From NCBI GenBank assembly GCA_025055795.1, contig JANWVV010000032.1:1-44269 (forward strand): 44,269 nucleotides of DNA, in the 5' to 3' direction. This document shows positions 37,058-44,269 of this stretch, piece after piece (within the stretch, counting starts at the first letter, position 1; each line of letters starts with the position of its first letter). The stretch comes from Gemmataceae bacterium. Lineage in GTDB: Bacteria > Planctomycetota > Planctomycetia > Gemmatales > Gemmataceae. The notes under the pieces are model-generated. The model was given only the letters and a program-made list of their open reading frames with translations. It made no database searches and had not been told where the DNA came from. The position numbers and the translations under genes are program-made.

Positions 37058-37075
37058 TTGTGAAATTTTTCACAA
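37058..37075. promoter_or_regulatory. Palindrome TTGTGAAA-TT-TTTCACAA next to the atp promoter
   Basis: Perfect 8-bp arms around two bases, just upstream of the candidate -35 box of the ATP synthase operon. The spacing suits an activator or repressor site. Its general look (TGTGA...TCACA) recalls CRP/FNR-family sites, but the spacer is shorter than theirs. Confidence 0.4.
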
Positions 37076-37424
37076 ACATCAGGCTCCTATCCCTTACCGA
37101 CCATTCCACCGTTCGAGAATGTACTGAAGTAACAGTCGATAACTGCCTTGAAACACAGAAATTGCGGAAATAATGTGGCAGTATTTAATTGGGCGAGGAT
37201 GGGGGCAAGACCGTTGTCATAGCCGTTCGCCTTTCTGACTTTTCTACGCAACATGATGTTTGGACTTCAGTAATAAAAGCAAAATACAGTGGCAGTAAAA
37301 GTAATTGAATAAAATTATTATCTGATTTACATGTCCAAAACCGAAATGCCTTTTCGTTTGCTGCTCGTCAAGTCATATGATCATGAGTGCAATTTCGCTT
37401 CTTCCGTAAAAAACACGCGGGGAG

Positions 37425-37453
37425 TTGATTAGTACGCTGTGGTGGTGTATAAA
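37425..37453 (+). promoter_or_regulatory. Sigma70-like promoter of the 48-residue basic protein gene
   Basis: TTGATT (37425-37430), a 17-base spacer and TATAAA (37448-37453): 4/6 and 5/6 matches at ideal spacing. Transcription would start near 37460, giving a 5' leader of about 26 bases that holds the GAAGGGG ribosome-binding site (37474-37480). Confidence 0.55.
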
Positions 37454-37485
37454 TTTATAGAGACATAGACGCCGAAGGGGCCGTT

Positions 37486-37632
37486 ATGACGATGACTAGA
37501 ATCACCCGCACTTCAGGTTTTTCAAACAAGGGTGGGCGGGTGGTTCGGAATAAGAAGCTACGGCGGCGGTGGGTCTACTGGCATCATGCTCGTCGTTTTA
37601 CGGATCGGCGCGTTGCACGGATGGTGCACTAG
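37486..37632 (+). CDS. Predicted small, very basic protein (48 residues)
   Basis: A short gene with its own promoter-like sequence and GAAGGGG five bases before the ATG. The product has 12 Arg and 3 Lys against a single Asp and no Glu, with clusters VVRNKKLRRRW and HHARRFTDRRVARM. Such a charge suggests binding to DNA or RNA, or a ribosome-associated role. It does not match a ribosomal protein I recognise. A second in-frame ATG at 37492 could also be used. It is transcribed away from the ATP synthase operon and towards the STN-domain gene, 318 bp away. Not recognised as any known family, but the combination of promoter, ribosome-binding site and composition supports expression. Confidence 0.55.
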   Translation: MTMTRITRTSGFSNKGGRVVRNKKLRRRWVYWHHARRFTDRRVARMVH

Positions 37633-37950
37633 TACCGGATGGAACGCAGGGAGGGCCGAAGGTATGAGTCGTCCGTGGCAAAAGACCGCTTCGCCGATGG
37701 GGAACACGTAGCAAACGCTCGTGGCAGAGGGTACGTTGGAGGAGATGGACTTTCCGCAATCATCGACAAATGAAAACGACTAGTTGAAGATGTTGGGATT
37801 GGCTAATGGTGAGTGAGGGGGGACACTTGGAGGATAGTTGTTCGGAGTTCCGACATCAAAAGGGCGAGGCGGTGAAATTTGGTGGGTGTGGAACAATCTG
37901 AACGAGGCGGCGCTGCGACGACCTTGCCTGTAGCGCAGGAGGGGCGGATT
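37633..37950. other. Gap between the small basic protein gene and the STN-domain gene
   Basis: About 318 bp. A 44-codon frame starting at 37639 has no ribosome-binding site, and a 14-codon frame at about 37664 follows GGGAGG but is too short to judge. AGGAGG at about 37937 belongs to the gene at 37951. No terminator was recognised. Confidence 0.35.
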
Positions 37951-39267
37951 ATGCCAACTATGGTGTTTGCGGGGCGGTGGCTGGGTATCCTGATGGCTTT
38001 GCTGAGCATGGGTGGATTGGTGGGGATAGCTCAGCAGCCGCCGGGGGTGGGACCGGTGGATCCCCTCAAGGAAGCGTTGAACCTGCAGAAAATTGCGGAT
38101 CAGAAAGCGCGGTTGGCCGTTGAGGAGGCGATTAATCTGGCCCAGCGGTACGCCCGGAACAATCCGGCCAAAGCGATACAAATTTTACAAGCGGCTCAGT
38201 CGGATCTGGAGGCGTCGCCGGCGATCAGTCCGGCTACCCGTCGGCAACTCTCAGAGTTGCTCCAGCAAGCACAAAGCCGAGTGCGCAGCGGGGGTTATGC
38301 AGGCAGGACTGAAGTACCAGGCAGCGGTAACGCTCGCGACCAACGCGACAAGCAACAGCAGGCCTACGAGCGTTGGCTGGCAGAAGTCAAGGATGTGCAG
38401 GAAGCGATTGAGCGGATCGCACGCTTGCAGCAGGCAGGACAGCAAGAGGCCGCCCAGCAACAAATAGTGGACCTGCTCCGCCGCTATCCGGACAATCCCG
38501 CTGTGTTGCTGTTGGTGGAGAAGGACCGGTTGGCCCAAGGTGTGCAGGAAGCCCAAACGTTTGCCCGCCTGCAAGCAGAACGACTGGCCGCTGTGCAACG
38601 GGACGTATTACGCTCCTCCCTGCCCCCCCTGCGGGACATCGAGTTCCCCAAAGACTGGAAGCAGAAGACCGAACGCCGCTTGCAAACAGTTCGCCTGACC
38701 GATCGGGAAAAGAAAATCATCGAAGCCCTGGATAAGCCGGTCAGCGTCAACTGGAACAACGTGCTCCTGGAGGAGGTACTTCAGGAGCTATCGAATCAGA
38801 TTGGCGAAAACCTGTTTATTGACCGGCGCTCGCTTACCGATTTGGGTATTGATCTGCAACGTCCTGTCAGTCTACGGGCTACCAATCTATCGTTGCGGAC
38901 CGTACTCCGGCAGGTTCTGGCCGCTCATGGCTTGACCTTTATCGTCAAGGATGAAGCCATTCAGATCATGACCGTGGAGAAGGCCCGAACCCAATTGGTT
39001 ACTCGTGTCTATTATTTGGGCGATCTGGTACAAGGGATCGGACCGTTCGGAGGAGCCCCACAATGGGGCACCTTCCTCGACATGCAACAGACCCTGCAGA
39101 ACGTCGAACTGCTGCTCCGGACTATTCAGACCACCATCGATCCGCTTTTCTGGCGCGAAAACGGCGGTCCGGGCAGTATCACCTTCCATTATCCGAGTAT
39201 GTCGATCATCGTGCGAGCGTCGACAGAAGTCCATACCCTGTTCGGTTCACGTCTCGCGGGTCGCTGA
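37951..39267 (+). CDS. Exported protein with TPR-like region and STN/secretin-N domain
   Basis: A 438-residue protein with a signal peptide (about residues 8-27). A helical repeat region follows (about 45-225), with Gln- and Ala-rich helices and a DLLRRYPDNPAVLLLV repeat. At about 260-340 there is an STN-type domain (VSVNWNNVLLEEVLQELSNQ ... LSLRTVLRQVLAAHGL), as found at the N-terminus of secretins and TonB receptors. The protein ends without an outer-membrane beta-barrel or secretin channel domain, so it is not a secretin itself. It may be a periplasmic partner in envelope transport or type II-like secretion. I chose ATG 37951 because AGGAGG lies 8 bases before it. An upstream GTG at 37879 lacks this. 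Confidence 0.85.
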   Translation: MPTMVFAGRWLGILMALLSMGGLVGIAQQPPGVGPVDPLKEALNLQKIADQKARLAVEEAINLAQRYARNNPAKAIQILQAAQSDLEASPAISPATRRQLSELLQQAQSRVRSGGYAGRTEVPGSGNARDQRDKQQQAYERWLAEVKDVQEAIERIARLQQAGQQEAAQQQIVDLLRRYPDNPAVLLLVEKDRLAQGVQEAQTFARLQAERLAAVQRDVLRSSLPPLRDIEFPKDWKQKTERRLQTVRLTDREKKIIEALDKPVSVNWNNVLLEEVLQELSNQIGENLFIDRRSLTDLGIDLQRPVSLRATNLSLRTVLRQVLAAHGLTFIVKDEAIQIMTVEKARTQLVTRVYYLGDLVQGIGPFGGAPQWGTFLDMQQTLQNVELLLRTIQTTIDPLFWRENGGPGSITFHYPSMSIIVRASTEVHTLFGSRLAGR

Positions 39268-39306
39268 AGGGCGTTTGATCCCGAGCTGAGCCAGATTCCC
39301 CTTTCC

Positions 39307-40674
39307 TTATGAGATGGAGGAAATTTGCGGGGACGGGGCATCACGTGGCTGAGGCAATGAAGTGGACGACCCCCTCTGATCCGCTGGGCGCCATGATAAG
39401 TCCAGCGGTGCAGTTGTGCAGGTGGTTGGAGAGTTTTTCCAGGTTGCTCCGAAAGCGGCCAGGCGGCGTAACGCTTCCTGCCAGAGGGCTGGCGGCTGGA
39501 GCAAGCACAAACGGACCATGGATCGTCCACTGGGACCACACAGTTCGCCGGGTAAGACGCGAACGTGGTGGTGCTGGGCCAGCAGGTGGGCCCAGTCCCG
39601 TCCGTTCAGACCGGTCGATGCAGTTGATACCCACAGGAAGCACCCCTGACCGGTGTCGCCACTTTCCAGGCCCAAGGTCCGCAGGACGTCCATGGCATGC
39701 TGGCGCTGCTGTTCGAGACGACGATGCACGAGTGTTTGTTCCTCATCAATTGTTTCAAGCAGGTAATGGTTGGCCCATTGCTGGCAGGCAAGGGGCACGA
39801 GGGCCGACCGCCATTGCTGTAGCAAGGCGACGGCACGCATGACCAGAGCGGGACCTGTTATCCAGCCGAGGCGCCAGCCGCCCCAACGTCCCTGCCAGTT
39901 CAGCGAGCCTGCGGCCACCAGGTGGTTTTCCAATCCCTTGATCGTGCCCCAAGGAAGCGGCTTTTCCGCGGCCTGGAACGCGTCAAAGGTGACATCGACG
40001 TAGAGCAACACTTTGTGGGCGGCCGCTAGCCAGGCGATCAGGCCCCGGTCCTCCGCATGGAGACGCGCCCCCGTGGGATTGACCGGCTCGGCCAGGACTA
40101 CTGCCTTGGCCCGTCGCATGGCCCGCTCCAGTACTGGCCGCGGAAAGCGACACCAGCCATCTTCTATCCAGGTCGGTATCCAGTGGATCCGTGCTCCACG
40201 CTGACGGACACCCCAACCAAACAATGGTGAACAAGGGTCGAATAGAACGACCGAATCGCCTGCATTCAAGCAAGCATCGGCAAACAGAGTCCAAGCGGCT
40301 GTGGCTCCCGGGGTGATCAGGACCGTGCCAGGCTCTTTGCCTGACGCACGCCACCAACGAGTGACAATGGCTTGTTGCAGCTCCGCCCAGCCGGTGATGC
40401 AAGACCACGGATTCTGGCCGCAGTTAGGGCCATTGCCCGGCCACAAACTGACCGGGCGAGGACTACCCCAACGCAGATCAATGGCCTCGGATGAACCGGA
40501 TAAGCCATCCTCCGTTGGTCCAGTCGTCCCACGCTGTACCGCTTGGAGCAGCTCATCCGTGAGCAAGCACAGTTGCTGGGTGTATGCACCGGCCCAGCGA
40601 CGCAAGGCGGCGTTTGCACGGATCCAACCCTGACGCTGCAGCCAGCGCCACCAGCTTCCTGGAAGCCAGCCCAT
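39307..40674 (-). CDS. Aminotransferase class I/II-fold protein lacking the PLP lysine
   Basis: A 455-residue protein with the fold-type I layout. Family landmarks are present: PGATAAWTLFADACLNAGDSV, NPTG (199-202) and the cofactor-ring Asp227 in YVDVTF. A late Arg in MVRLCLL would bind a substrate carboxylate. Where the Schiff-base Lys is expected, in the motif S-L-S-K-x5-G-W-R, this protein has SLNWQGRWGGWR. Trp260 stands at the Lys position, while the Asn-to-Asp and Lys-to-Arg spacings (28 and 8) match aspartate aminotransferase exactly. The conserved Tyr after the Asp is Phe230. It therefore probably does not transaminate. The ATG at 40674 has GGGAGG 8 bases upstream. Low-complexity C-terminal tail of about 45 residues. 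Confidence 0.8.
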   Translation of the reverse strand: MGWLPGSWWRWLQRQGWIRANAALRRWAGAYTQQLCLLTDELLQAVQRGTTGPTEDGLSGSSEAIDLRWGSPRPVSLWPGNGPNCGQNPWSCITGWAELQQAIVTRWWRASGKEPGTVLITPGATAAWTLFADACLNAGDSVVLFDPCSPLFGWGVRQRGARIHWIPTWIEDGWCRFPRPVLERAMRRAKAVVLAEPVNPTGARLHAEDRGLIAWLAAAHKVLLYVDVTFDAFQAAEKPLPWGTIKGLENHLVAAGSLNWQGRWGGWRLGWITGPALVMRAVALLQQWRSALVPLACQQWANHYLLETIDEEQTLVHRRLEQQRQHAMDVLRTLGLESGDTGQGCFLWVSTASTGLNGRDWAHLLAQHHHVRVLPGELCGPSGRSMVRLCLLQPPALWQEALRRLAAFGATWKNSPTTCTTAPLDLSWRPADQRGSSTSLPQPRDAPSPQISSIS

Positions 40675-41030
40675 CGGTAGGCCTCCCTGCCCGGCACGGC
40701 GTCCCGCCAACAACAACGGGCTTTACCCCCTGTGCCCCTTAATTCCAGCATTGTGCGGTAATAGTCGACCAAATGTAAAGACGATTTCCCGCTAGGGTTG
40801 AACCAAATCCTGTCGATATACCGATCAACTGGGTGCATTCACCGGAAACGTGAACACCACAGTAAAACAAATCAGGCTATCGCCAATTTAATAAACACTG
40901 GCCTGGGTTGCGGGAATGCTTATCGCTAACGATCAAATAGGCAAAGAGCACACTGCCAAATCTCACAGCAGATGAGCGAGCGATGTCGATTGAGCAGACT
41001 AGAATATGGATACGCAAGACTGCTCAGCAG
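40675..41030. other. Gap between the aminotransferase-like gene and the hypothetical gene
   Basis: 356 bp, moderately AT-rich, expected to hold the promoter of the aminotransferase-like gene (minus strand). GGGAGG at about 40680-40688 is its ribosome-binding site. ACTGCT-C-AGCAGT, a perfect 13-bp palindrome, lies at about 41021-41033 over the end of the neighbouring gene. No gene seen. Confidence 0.4.
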
Positions 41031-41531
41031 TTAACCGGTGGTTTGACGGTAGCAGTGGTCGAACAGCAGTTGCCATTCCAGGAGTTGGACCTGCCGGGCT
41101 ACTTCTTCCTGTGTGGAGGCTGTTCCCCGGACCTTCTCGCAATAGTCGACAAAGTCCTCGGGCGTGGTATAGTGGTAGCCGAGGACGGGGGCCAGTTGGC
41201 GGAGCTGATCGATAACACGATGGTGCCCCACTCGTCGCCACCAGTATTTGCTATTCCAGGCGTCCGGCTCCCGGCGGTGCATGATGGCATGCCAGAAGCT
41301 TCCCTCTGCCGTGGCCAAGTCTTGGCTGATCCGATGTGATTCGTCCAGAAAGTCGAAATAAAGCCACAGGCCCGCTCGGCAAGCGGGGGACAGCTTCAAA
41401 CGACGTAGTTGTGGCTCGACGGACAACACGGGTTGTCCAGGACCCAATTCCGCTAAACGGGGTTCGGCCAATAGAGCAGCCACCTCGGAACCGTAATGAT
41501 GGGGATTAAACGCCAACGGCCACTGCTGCAT
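41031..41531 (-). CDS. Hypothetical protein, conserved-looking, unknown function
   Basis: A 166-residue soluble protein, probably helical, with many Trp, His and Tyr residues. Notable stretches are GSFWHAIMHRREPDAWNSKYWWRRVGHH, with its dense His/Arg/Trp content, and a C-terminal EEVARQVQLLEWQLLFDHCY. The pattern of invariant-looking His and Asp could suggest a metal or ligand site, but I recognise no family. The start at ATG 41531 (MQQWPLAF) is used. The frame is open to 41543. Single gene on the minus strand, 150 bp downstream of the small lipoprotein gene. Confidence 0.7.
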   Translation of the reverse strand: MQQWPLAFNPHHYGSEVAALLAEPRLAELGPGQPVLSVEPQLRRLKLSPACRAGLWLYFDFLDESHRISQDLATAEGSFWHAIMHRREPDAWNSKYWWRRVGHHRVIDQLRQLAPVLGYHYTTPEDFVDYCEKVRGTASTQEEVARQVQLLEWQLLFDHCYRQTTG

Positions 41532-41694
41532 AGTTCCGATCAACGTCGACTAATATCTAGGGGTCTCTCTGTCTCATCGATCACCTATCACTATATGTGT
41601 TAGATAATTATTATGCCATGAATTATTATGGAAGATGGGTGTATGTCCTCAAGGATTGCAGTCAATCGGATGTAGTTTCAAACTATCTGGTTTA

Positions 41695-42180
41695 TCAAGG
41701 GCGTAAGCGGATCTCGATTGTTTTGCCCGCTTCCACCACCTCTGTCAGTCCGGAGGTTTTGGGGTCCGCGTAACGGGCCGGCACATCGATGTATTCCAGA
41801 TTTTCTTTCCCTTTGCTCTGTTTCAAGTGTAATAGTTGTTGTCCGCGGAGCATCTGGGTATTGACGCCGATGTACACTTTGCCGGTGGGGGCATTGGTCA
41901 TCGTGAACTGTCCACCAGGGCCTAACTGAGCCGAGGCGCTGCGGCCATCGTCGGTAACAAACGTGACCAGACCAGCTTCCACGGGCTTATCCCCAAGGTA
42001 GACCTTGCCGTTAACGGTGACCCCGTTACTAGTGGCATTTCCTCCGCAGCCGGTCAGGCTGGCTAGCACAAGGCTCCACCACACGACAGTTCTCCGAGGC
42101 CACCAAGTATATCGTGCCTTTACTCCATGCGCAGGTCTTTCCTCATCTTGTAATTTTGCTCGTTTCGTTAATGCATCCAT
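41695..42180 (-). CDS. Small lipoprotein with carboxypeptidase-regulatory-like beta-sandwich
   Basis: A 161-residue protein. Residues 33-45 form a hydrophobic segment ending in the lipobox LASLTGC, so the Cys near residue 45 is probably lipidated. The mature part reads VTVNGKVYLGDKPVEAGLVTFVTDDGR...GQFTMTNAPTGKVYIGV, the pattern of planctomycete lipoproteins with a transthyretin/carboxypeptidase-regulatory-like fold. AAGGA lies 9 bases before the ATG. These lipoproteins are very often encoded directly beside DUF1559 proteins, as here. The role in the envelope is unknown. Confidence 0.85.
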   Translation of the reverse strand: MDALTKRAKLQDEERPAHGVKARYTWWPRRTVVWWSLVLASLTGCGGNATSNGVTVNGKVYLGDKPVEAGLVTFVTDDGRSASAQLGPGGQFTMTNAPTGKVYIGVNTQMLRGQQLLHLKQSKGKENLEYIDVPARYADPKTSGLTEVVEAGKTIEIRLRP

Positions 42181-42326
42181 GGGTGGTTATCCTTGTGGCT
42201 ACAACTTTGGATGTTAGATGGTCGTTGGAGGGCGTACCCTCATCGGCACCTGACTCAGGTAATCGCCTAACTCGGCTTGCCGGGGCGTTTGCGTAGGCAG
42301 TTGATCACTAAGTAAACACGGTGTAT

Positions 42327-42357
42327 GTTCAGCCCTCTCAGTTAAGAAAGGGTGAAC
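42327..42357 (-). terminator. Hairpin between the DUF1559 gene and the lipoprotein gene
   Basis: GTTCA-G-CCCT (42327-42336) pairs with AGGGTGAAC (42349-42357) with one bulged base, about 45 bases past the end of the DUF1559 gene. No T-run follows. A partial terminator or mRNA-processing structure that could separate expression of the two genes. Confidence 0.3.
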
Positions 42358-42400
42358 TGTCGTACGATTACTATGCGACCTGAGCGGTCGGGTAGGATGA

Positions 42401-43369
42401 TTAGTTCCAGTCCGGTCCGAGAATGCCGCCGTCATTAGGCAGCACAGCCATGCTCCAGGTGGCAACACTAATGCTTCCGGAGACCATGCGGACGCTACCG
42501 TCGCCGAGCAGGACCAGCGTACCGCTGGAGCTATGACCCTGGGCCGGGAACTGCCACAGATTGCAGTCAGCAGGACGGGGGTTGACCTGTGGCACGGGGA
42601 ACAAACGGTAGTTGGGATCAGCGGGGTTGCTGGTCCAGCCCAGATTGATGCGGGCGAAGACGGGCCAGAATTTATCATCAGCCGGATGACCCCAGCCCAC
42701 TCCACCATCCTGACAACGCATGCGTTTTTCGGCGGCAAAGACGGTGTTGGAGGTACCATCGGTGATGCTGACCAGTTTTTTGGTCCCGGCCCCGTTATTC
42801 CAATCCCAGATATTGTTGGGGTAGGTTTCCGGCCGGCCAAACACTTGCCAGTTACAGGCATAGCTGGCCAAAGCGACATCTACGGGATTACGCCACATCC
42901 AGGATGCACTGAAGCCACCCACGAGGATGCCGCCACCGGGGTCAGTGGAATCGTTGGGGGCCTGCAGAATTTTCAGCGGAACACTCATCGCTGCCTGAGT
43001 AGCATTAATGGCTCCCAGACCACTGCCAGGCCAGTTCGTGATCGCTGCCTGAATCGCTCCCTGCTCGAAATAGGGGAGCAGGCAGAAAAAGAAAGTGCCG
43101 TCGCTATTGGTGTAGCCGCCGCGATACGGCGGATTGTTCCACCAAAAGGCTACCGCGGGTGGCAAAACCCCCAGTTGGTCATGACCGTTGTGCACAGCCA
43201 GTCCGATCTGCTTCAGATTGTTCATCGAGGTGGCCCGGGCCGCTGCATCCCGTACCTTCTGGACCGCAGGCAATAGCAGACCAATCAGAATGGCAATGAT
43301 GGCAATCACCACCAAAAGTTCAATCAAGGTAAATCCGAAATTTCGCCGTTGGTGTGAAATCTTGACCAT
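42401..43369 (-). CDS. DUF1559 domain protein with prepilin-type N-terminal methylation motif
   Basis: A 322-residue protein of the large planctomycete DUF1559 family. The start at ATG 43369 yields a short basic leader and the prepilin motif GFTLIELLVVIAIIAILIGLLLPAVQ (about 12-37), where a prepilin peptidase would cut after Gly12 and the helix would anchor a pilus-like (pseudopilin) assembly. The remaining part has the family's conserved NLKQIGLAVHNGHDQLGVLPP and a C-terminal LLGDGSVRMVSGSISVATW. GGGAG lies 10 bases before this ATG. The open frame extends to 43444, but that part is not family-like. Members are often encoded in many copies per genome. Function not known in detail. Confidence 0.93.
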   Translation of the reverse strand: MVKISHQRRNFGFTLIELLVVIAIIAILIGLLLPAVQKVRDAAARATSMNNLKQIGLAVHNGHDQLGVLPPAVAFWWNNPPYRGGYTNSDGTFFFCLLPYFEQGAIQAAITNWPGSGLGAINATQAAMSVPLKILQAPNDSTDPGGGILVGGFSASWMWRNPVDVALASYACNWQVFGRPETYPNNIWDWNNGAGTKKLVSITDGTSNTVFAAEKRMRCQDGGVGWGHPADDKFWPVFARINLGWTSNPADPNYRLFPVPQVNPRPADCNLWQFPAQGHSSSGTLVLLGDGSVRMVSGSISVATWSMAVLPNDGGILGPDWN

Positions 43370-44192
43370 GGTGTAAATGCTCCCGGTAGCGATAACCTCG
43401 AAATATTCAACGATGTTTAGAGGAATCTTCATCCCTAGTTTCAATACCTCTGTCGAATTACACCCTTACGCATCCTGCGGAATCATATGTGAGCAAAGCG
43501 GAGGACTGATAACTAATGGGTTGGCAGATGGAGTCAGTTGACACATAAACGCATGCAGGGGTACTCCCTTCTATATGGTGATTGGTTTTTGGTGGCAAGT
43601 TATGGTACCAGCTCATCGGAATGCCAACAGAGGGTCGGGGCACCTGAAATCGTTGCAATCATCGGGTTGCCAATTTTGGTTCATACACTGTCACAGGGCG
43701 GCTCACTGCGCCGAATAGACACGGTCTCATTCTCATCTTAGGTCATGGGTCATGAGAGAGCGAGGAGAAATCGGGTCTGGGCTACGCACGGACCGATGCA
43801 GTACTCCTTCAGGTTCCAGGGGGTGATGAGTCGGTGGAGGCATCAATTTTCGTCCACTCACAGAGTAGCTTGAGGTACTACAAACCAGCAAAAGTCCGTA
43901 GATAGCGTTTTAGTCGGTTCCCTCTCACCTTAGTTGTTATGGCCATAAGCTTGTCTCAGGACTTGGCTTGCCTCGGCTGGCACAACGTTTGCCTGCAGCA
44001 GAGGGTATCTGAGATTGCTGGCTGAACCGTCTGAGGGATCGGGTAATCCTTCACAGAGACTGATCCTGATAACAGCTAAGGCGTTCTCGTATAGGCGGGA
44101 GGTGTCAACCGGTGTCCATTTCCATTGCTGCTGGTATTACCCGTAGAACCATGATTCGGTAGCGACAAGCGAGCTTGGTGAGGAGTTGGGTC
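43370..44192. other. Long divergent intergenic region upstream of ppsA
   Basis: About 820 bp without a supported gene. A 7-bp stem with one bulge, ATCGGGTC (43770-43777) and GACCGAT (43791-43797), is the clearest structure. The sequence does not match the RNase P, SRP or tmRNA consensus that I could check by eye. The short frames here lack ribosome-binding sites. It must contain promoters for the DUF1559 gene and for ppsA. Confidence 0.35.
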
Positions 44193-44269
44193 ATGAGCGA
44201 TGGATGGGTCCGCTGGTTCCGCGATCTAAGCATGGCCGATGTCGGTCTGGTAGGAGGTAAGAACGCCTC
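44193..44269 (+). CDS. ppsA: Phosphoenolpyruvate synthase (pyruvate, water dikinase), N-terminus only
   Basis: Only the first 25 codons lie in the window. MSDGWVRWFRDLSMADVGLV followed by GGKNA is the opening of the PEP synthase nucleotide-binding domain, which usually reads WVRWFDELG..DV.LVGGKNASLGEM. The enzyme turns pyruvate, ATP and water into PEP, AMP and phosphate at the start of gluconeogenesis. GAGGAG lies 7 bases before the ATG. The rest of the gene is beyond the edge, so intactness cannot be judged. Confidence 0.8.
   Translation, partial: MSDGWVRWFRDLSMADVGLVGGKNA

Larger units (their letters stand above)
36955..37424. other. AT-rich divergent region upstream of the ATP synthase operon
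   Basis: About 470 bp without a supported gene. The part near 37022-37075 has a minus-strand promoter-like pair and a palindrome (own entries). The part from 37140 to 37420 is rich in A/T runs (TTATTATCTGATTTAC and similar) and contains TCATATGATCATGA at about 37373, with two small palindromes. Confidence 0.4.

Noticed and set aside
37639..37773. 44-codon frame after the 48-residue gene
   Set aside because: No ribosome-binding site before its ATG and no compositional sign of protein.
42214..42879. Minus-strand frame overlapping the DUF1559 gene
   Set aside because: Different frame of a clear DUF1559 protein; product is low-complexity and shows no family pattern.

Overview
The window looks like chromosomal DNA of a planctomycete, most likely of the Gemmata lineage. 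This is inferred from gene content and not from any rRNA. The indicators are a DUF1592 c-type cytochrome protein paired with a DUF1552 protein, a DUF1559 prepilin-like protein paired with a small lipoprotein, a PEP-CTERM protein, a Tat-exported Gfo/Idh/MocA oxidoreductase, and an F-type ATP synthase whose b and c subunits carry apparent signal peptides. Genes are GC-rich and mostly single or in short clusters. Intergenic gaps are long (300-800 bp) and several are clearly more AT-rich. I see no rRNA, tRNA, CRISPR array, insertion sequence or prophage.

Layout. 1-4400: end of a PEP-CTERM protein, threonylcarbamoyladenylate synthase (minus strand), a TPR protein and a small beta-sandwich-like protein. 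4400-8200: DUF1592 cytochrome protein plus DUF1552 protein, one operon. 8450-10050: leuA (minus) with a structured leader. 10700-15000: a glycosyltransferase followed 12 bp later by a protein with two tandem WaaP/RIO-like kinase domains, then a lipoprotein with an HExxH metallopeptidase motif. 15160-19100: proS (minus), a SAM methyltransferase and a Gfo/Idh/MocA oxidoreductase (minus). 19750-22350: a PAS-PAS-receiver protein with no kinase core, and a THUMP-type RNA methyltransferase (minus). 22960-27550: a 32-residue membrane peptide that I predict, an S46 dipeptidyl-peptidase, and a WecA/MraY-family sugar-phosphate transferase with a long C-terminal extension.

27900-36960 is a complete minus-strand ATP synthase operon in the order atpZ-like, atpI-like, atpB, atpE, atpF, atpH, atpA, atpG, atpD, atpC. 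It has a candidate promoter and an adjacent palindrome upstream. AtpA carries an insertion of about 65 residues. 37400-44269: a predicted 48-residue very basic protein with its own promoter-like sequence, an STN/secretin-N-domain protein, an aminotransferase-fold protein that has lost its PLP lysine, a hypothetical protein, a small lipoprotein, a DUF1559 protein, and the first codons of a phosphoenolpyruvate synthase.

The best leads for new biology are the two unannotated small genes (22960-23058 and 37486-37632), the lysine-less aminotransferase homologue (39307-40674), the double-kinase/glycosyltransferase pair (10718-13513), the kinase-less PAS-PAS-REC protein with a palindrome over its ribosome-binding region, and the repeated TGTC/GACA sites before the WecA-like gene. 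I could not identify a large multi-gene defence or biosynthetic system here.
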